From an uncultured Halomicronema sp. (GTDB taxonomy: Bacteria; Cyanobacteriota; Cyanobacteriia; Phormidesmidales; Phormidesmidaceae): DNA of 7,049 nucleotides. Shown here piece after piece: positions 5,139-7,049 of this stretch. Within the stretch, counting starts at the first letter, position 1. Every line of letters begins with the position of its first letter. Both the position numbers and the translations under genes were made by a program. The notes under the pieces were generated by a model. It had not been told where the DNA came from. It searched no databases and worked only from the letters and a program-made list of their open reading frames with translations. The stretch covers positions 1 to 7,049 of the forward strand of contig CALCPB010000867.1 in assembly GCA_937897665.1 (NCBI GenBank), in the 5' to 3' direction.

Positions 5139-6770
5139 TTGCCTACAGATCCGTTTGATGTGCTTGTGATCGGCAGCGGCGCTGCTGGACTTTATGCGGC
5201 GCTCTGCCTACCTGACACCTACCGTGTGGGCCTCGTCACCAAAGATGTGCTCAGCCAGTCAGCCAGTGACTGGGCGCAGGGCGGCATTGCCGCCGCGATC
5301 GCGCCTGAAGATTCTCCCGTTTTGCACAAGCAAGATACGCTGCAGGCAGGTGCCGGACTGTGCGAGGCCGAAGCCGTTGAGCAGCTGGTCGAGCAAGGGG
5401 CTGACTGCATCAAATCGCTGGTCAACTTTGGTGTGCCCTTTGATCAAGACCAAGGCCAACTCGCCCTCACCTTAGAAGCGGCCCACTCTCGCAAACGCGT
5501 GCTGCACGCCGCTGATGCCACGGGGCGCGCTGTCGTCAGCACCTTGGCCGCTGCCGTGCGCCAGCGAGCAAACATCACGGTCTTTGAGCAAACGCTCGTG
5601 CTCGATCTGTGGCCTCGGGGCGATCGCGGTCAGGGGGTCGCCGTCGTGCATCAGGGCATGCTTGCCTGGTGGACTGCCGGGGCAATCGTGCTGGCGACCG
5701 GTGGGGGCGGCCAGGTATTTTCGCAAACGACCAATCCCACGGCCAGCACCGGCGATGGCGTCGCGATGGCCTGGCGGGCCGGCGCACAGCTGCGCGATTT
5801 AGAGTTTTTTCAGTTTCATCCGACTGCGCTGAAAACCCCTGGCGCGCCTCGGTTCCTCATTAGTGAAGCCGTGCGGGGAGAAGGGGCGCATTTAATTGAT
5901 GCCAAGGGTCACCGCTTTGCCTTCGACTATCATCCCCAAGGCGAACTTGCCCCGCGCGATGTCGTGAGTCGCGCCATCTACCGCCATTTGTTAGCCCGCG
6001 CGGCCGATGCTCCTGACTGCGTTTGGTTAGATCTGCGGCCCATCTCCCGCGAGCGAATTCAGTATCGCTTTCCCAACATCATCGCCGTTTGCCAACGCTG
6101 GGGCATCGATCCGCTGCAACAGCCGATTCCCGTCTCGCCCGCCGCCCACTACTGGATGGGGGGCGTTATCACCGATCGCGACAGCCAAACCTCGTTGCCT
6201 CACCTCTACGCCGTTGGCGAAACCGCTAGCACCGGCGTCCATGGGGCCAATCGACTGGCCAGCAACTCACTGCTCGAATGCCTGGTCTATGGTCGTCAAC
6301 TGCAGCATCTACAACTCACCGCGCCGCCGCCCGCGCTGCCCACCCAGATTGCCGCTGCCGCCTTGCCGTCTGTATCCACTGCCGAAATCGCCACCCTCAA
6401 GCAGATACGCGCCGAGCTCCCCAACATCGTTTGGCAGGGTGCTGGCATTAGCCGGGAAGGCAAAACCTTGGCTACCGCCGCCACTTCTGTCGCCCAACTG
6501 AGATCGCGCTTGGTTGAGCTGCCCATTACCCTGGCCATTATCGACAGTCTGCAACACCCGACTCAGCCGATACCCGCCGGCGATACCGACACGCTGCGCC
6601 TCTGGTCAGAGACTCGCAACCTCTTGGACTTAGCCCACTTGATCCTCAAAAGTGCCGACTTTCGTCCAGAAAGCCGGGGTGGTCACTATCGCCATGACTT
6701 TCCGGAGACGGATGCGGCTTGGCAGGTGCATACTCTTGTTCAGGGCGATCGCTGGTGGAAGTCGCAGTAA
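5139..6770 (+). CDS. nadB: L-aspartate oxidase NadB
   Basis: NadB is the cytoplasmic FAD enzyme that oxidises L-aspartate to iminoaspartate, the first step of de novo NAD synthesis; NadA then makes quinolinate. At 543 residues it has normal length. The N-terminal FAD-binding motif is VLVIGSGAAGLYAA (8-21), followed by SDWAQGGIAAAI (43-54), LEAAHSRKRVLHAADATGR (112-130), ATGGGGQVF (186-194), FQFHPTAL (224-231), SEAVRGEGA (242-250), APRDVVSRAI (271-280), HYWMGGV (337-343) and GETASTGVHGANRLASNSLL (360-379). A C-terminal helical domain contains RPESRGGHYRHDFPETD (509-525). By alignment from memory, E113, H227, R273, H337 and R372 correspond to substrate-handling residues of the Escherichia coli enzyme, so it should be active. 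It starts at TTG behind a strong ribosome binding site. The psbU terminator upstream implies its own promoter, which I could not locate in 4973-5126. Confidence 0.96.
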   Translation: MPTDPFDVLVIGSGAAGLYAALCLPDTYRVGLVTKDVLSQSASDWAQGGIAAAIAPEDSPVLHKQDTLQAGAGLCEAEAVEQLVEQGADCIKSLVNFGVPFDQDQGQLALTLEAAHSRKRVLHAADATGRAVVSTLAAAVRQRANITVFEQTLVLDLWPRGDRGQGVAVVHQGMLAWWTAGAIVLATGGGGQVFSQTTNPTASTGDGVAMAWRAGAQLRDLEFFQFHPTALKTPGAPRFLISEAVRGEGAHLIDAKGHRFAFDYHPQGELAPRDVVSRAIYRHLLARAADAPDCVWLDLRPISRERIQYRFPNIIAVCQRWGIDPLQQPIPVSPAAHYWMGGVITDRDSQTSLPHLYAVGETASTGVHGANRLASNSLLECLVYGRQLQHLQLTAPPPALPTQIAAAALPSVSTAEIATLKQIRAELPNIVWQGAGISREGKTLATAATSVAQLRSRLVELPITLAIIDSLQHPTQPIPAGDTDTLRLWSETRNLLDLAHLILKSADFRPESRGGHYRHDFPETDAAWQVHTLVQGDRWWKSQ

Positions 6771-6887
6771 TCCGGCTGAATGCAGAATGCGGAAGTTGGC
6801 AGTCGGAATTTCCAGGCCCATCAGAGACTCATTGCCATCATCTGAGTGACTTGATCCAAGTGCCGCTGGCTATCGACCGCTGGTCAA

Positions 6888-6905
6888 GCCGTCTGGTGTG
6901 ACGGC
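6888..6905. terminator. Short hairpin between convergent genes, possible terminator
   Basis: GCCGTC (6888-6893) pairs perfectly with GACGGC (6900-6905) across a six-base loop. It lies just beyond the stop of the minus-strand partial gene (6908) and 118 bases after nadB. There is no T run on either side, so intrinsic termination is uncertain. Confidence 0.35.
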
Positions 6906-6907
6906 GG

Positions 6908-7049
6908 CTATTCTTCTGCGGTGTCGCCCACAGACTGATCATCATTGAGGGCTTGGTCAAGCAGGTCTGGCGGCAGATCGCGAATTAGACTCAACGGCAT
7001 CAGCGGCGATCGTGCCACAATGTCTTGGACAAACTGAGACGTCAGCGCC
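6908..7049 (-). CDS. C-terminal fragment of an unrecognised protein
   Basis: One minus-strand frame stays open from the window edge to a TAG at 6908-6910, giving 46 residues. The fragment includes SQFVQDIVARSPLMPLSLI, then RDLPPDLLDQALNDDQS, and ends in an acidic GDTAEE tail. The composition (alternating hydrophobic and charged residues, an acidic C-terminal tail, no internal stop) looks like the end of a real soluble protein, and the gene would be convergent with nadB. I do not recognise the family. The start and most of the gene lie outside the window. Confidence 0.5.
   Translation of the reverse strand, partial: ALTSQFVQDIVARSPLMPLSLIRDLPPDLLDQALNDDQSVGDTAEE

Noticed and set aside
1..7049. 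CRISPR array, insertion sequence or prophage signature.
   Set aside because: No regularly spaced direct repeats, transposase motifs, terminal inverted repeats or phage genes are visible.

Overview
The window looks like chromosomal DNA from a cyanobacterium. It encodes PsbU, an extrinsic photosystem II protein found in cyanobacteria and red algae. It also carries at least twelve exact copies of the HIP1 octamer GCGATCGC, which is strongly over-represented in many cyanobacterial genomes. The base composition is moderately GC-rich. The genus cannot be fixed from the sequence alone.

Layout from left to right. (1) 23-846, plus strand: a membrane-protein gene resembling the CPBP (CAAX protease/bacteriocin-processing, 'Abi') family. 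It is split between two reading frames near a tandem HIP1 repeat and lacks the family's catalytic residues, so it is probably a pseudogene. (2) 918-3938, minus strand: four closely spaced genes. In transcription order these are two BPD_transp_2-type ABC permeases of the nucleoside/purine (BMP, YufP/YufQ-like) class, a retropepsin-like clan AA aspartic protease, and a stand-alone copy of the domain normally found at the C-terminus of allophanate hydrolase. (3) 3939-4451: a 513-bp divergent intergenic region with several inverted repeats and no recognised RNA family. (4) 4452-4871, plus strand: psbU with its signal peptide, followed by a clear hairpin terminator. (5) 5139-6770, plus strand: nadB (L-aspartate oxidase), starting at TTG behind a strong ribosome binding site. 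(6) 6908-7049, minus strand: the C-terminal end of an unrecognised protein running out of the window, convergent with nadB.

psbU and nadB are housekeeping genes (oxygen evolution and NAD biosynthesis) and appear to be separate transcription units. The least ordinary part is the leftward four-gene cluster. The two permeases make a plausible membrane core of a purine/nucleoside-type importer, but no ATPase or substrate-binding lipoprotein gene is next to them. The two downstream genes are small orphan domains. Whether the four act together is an inference from spacing and orientation only.
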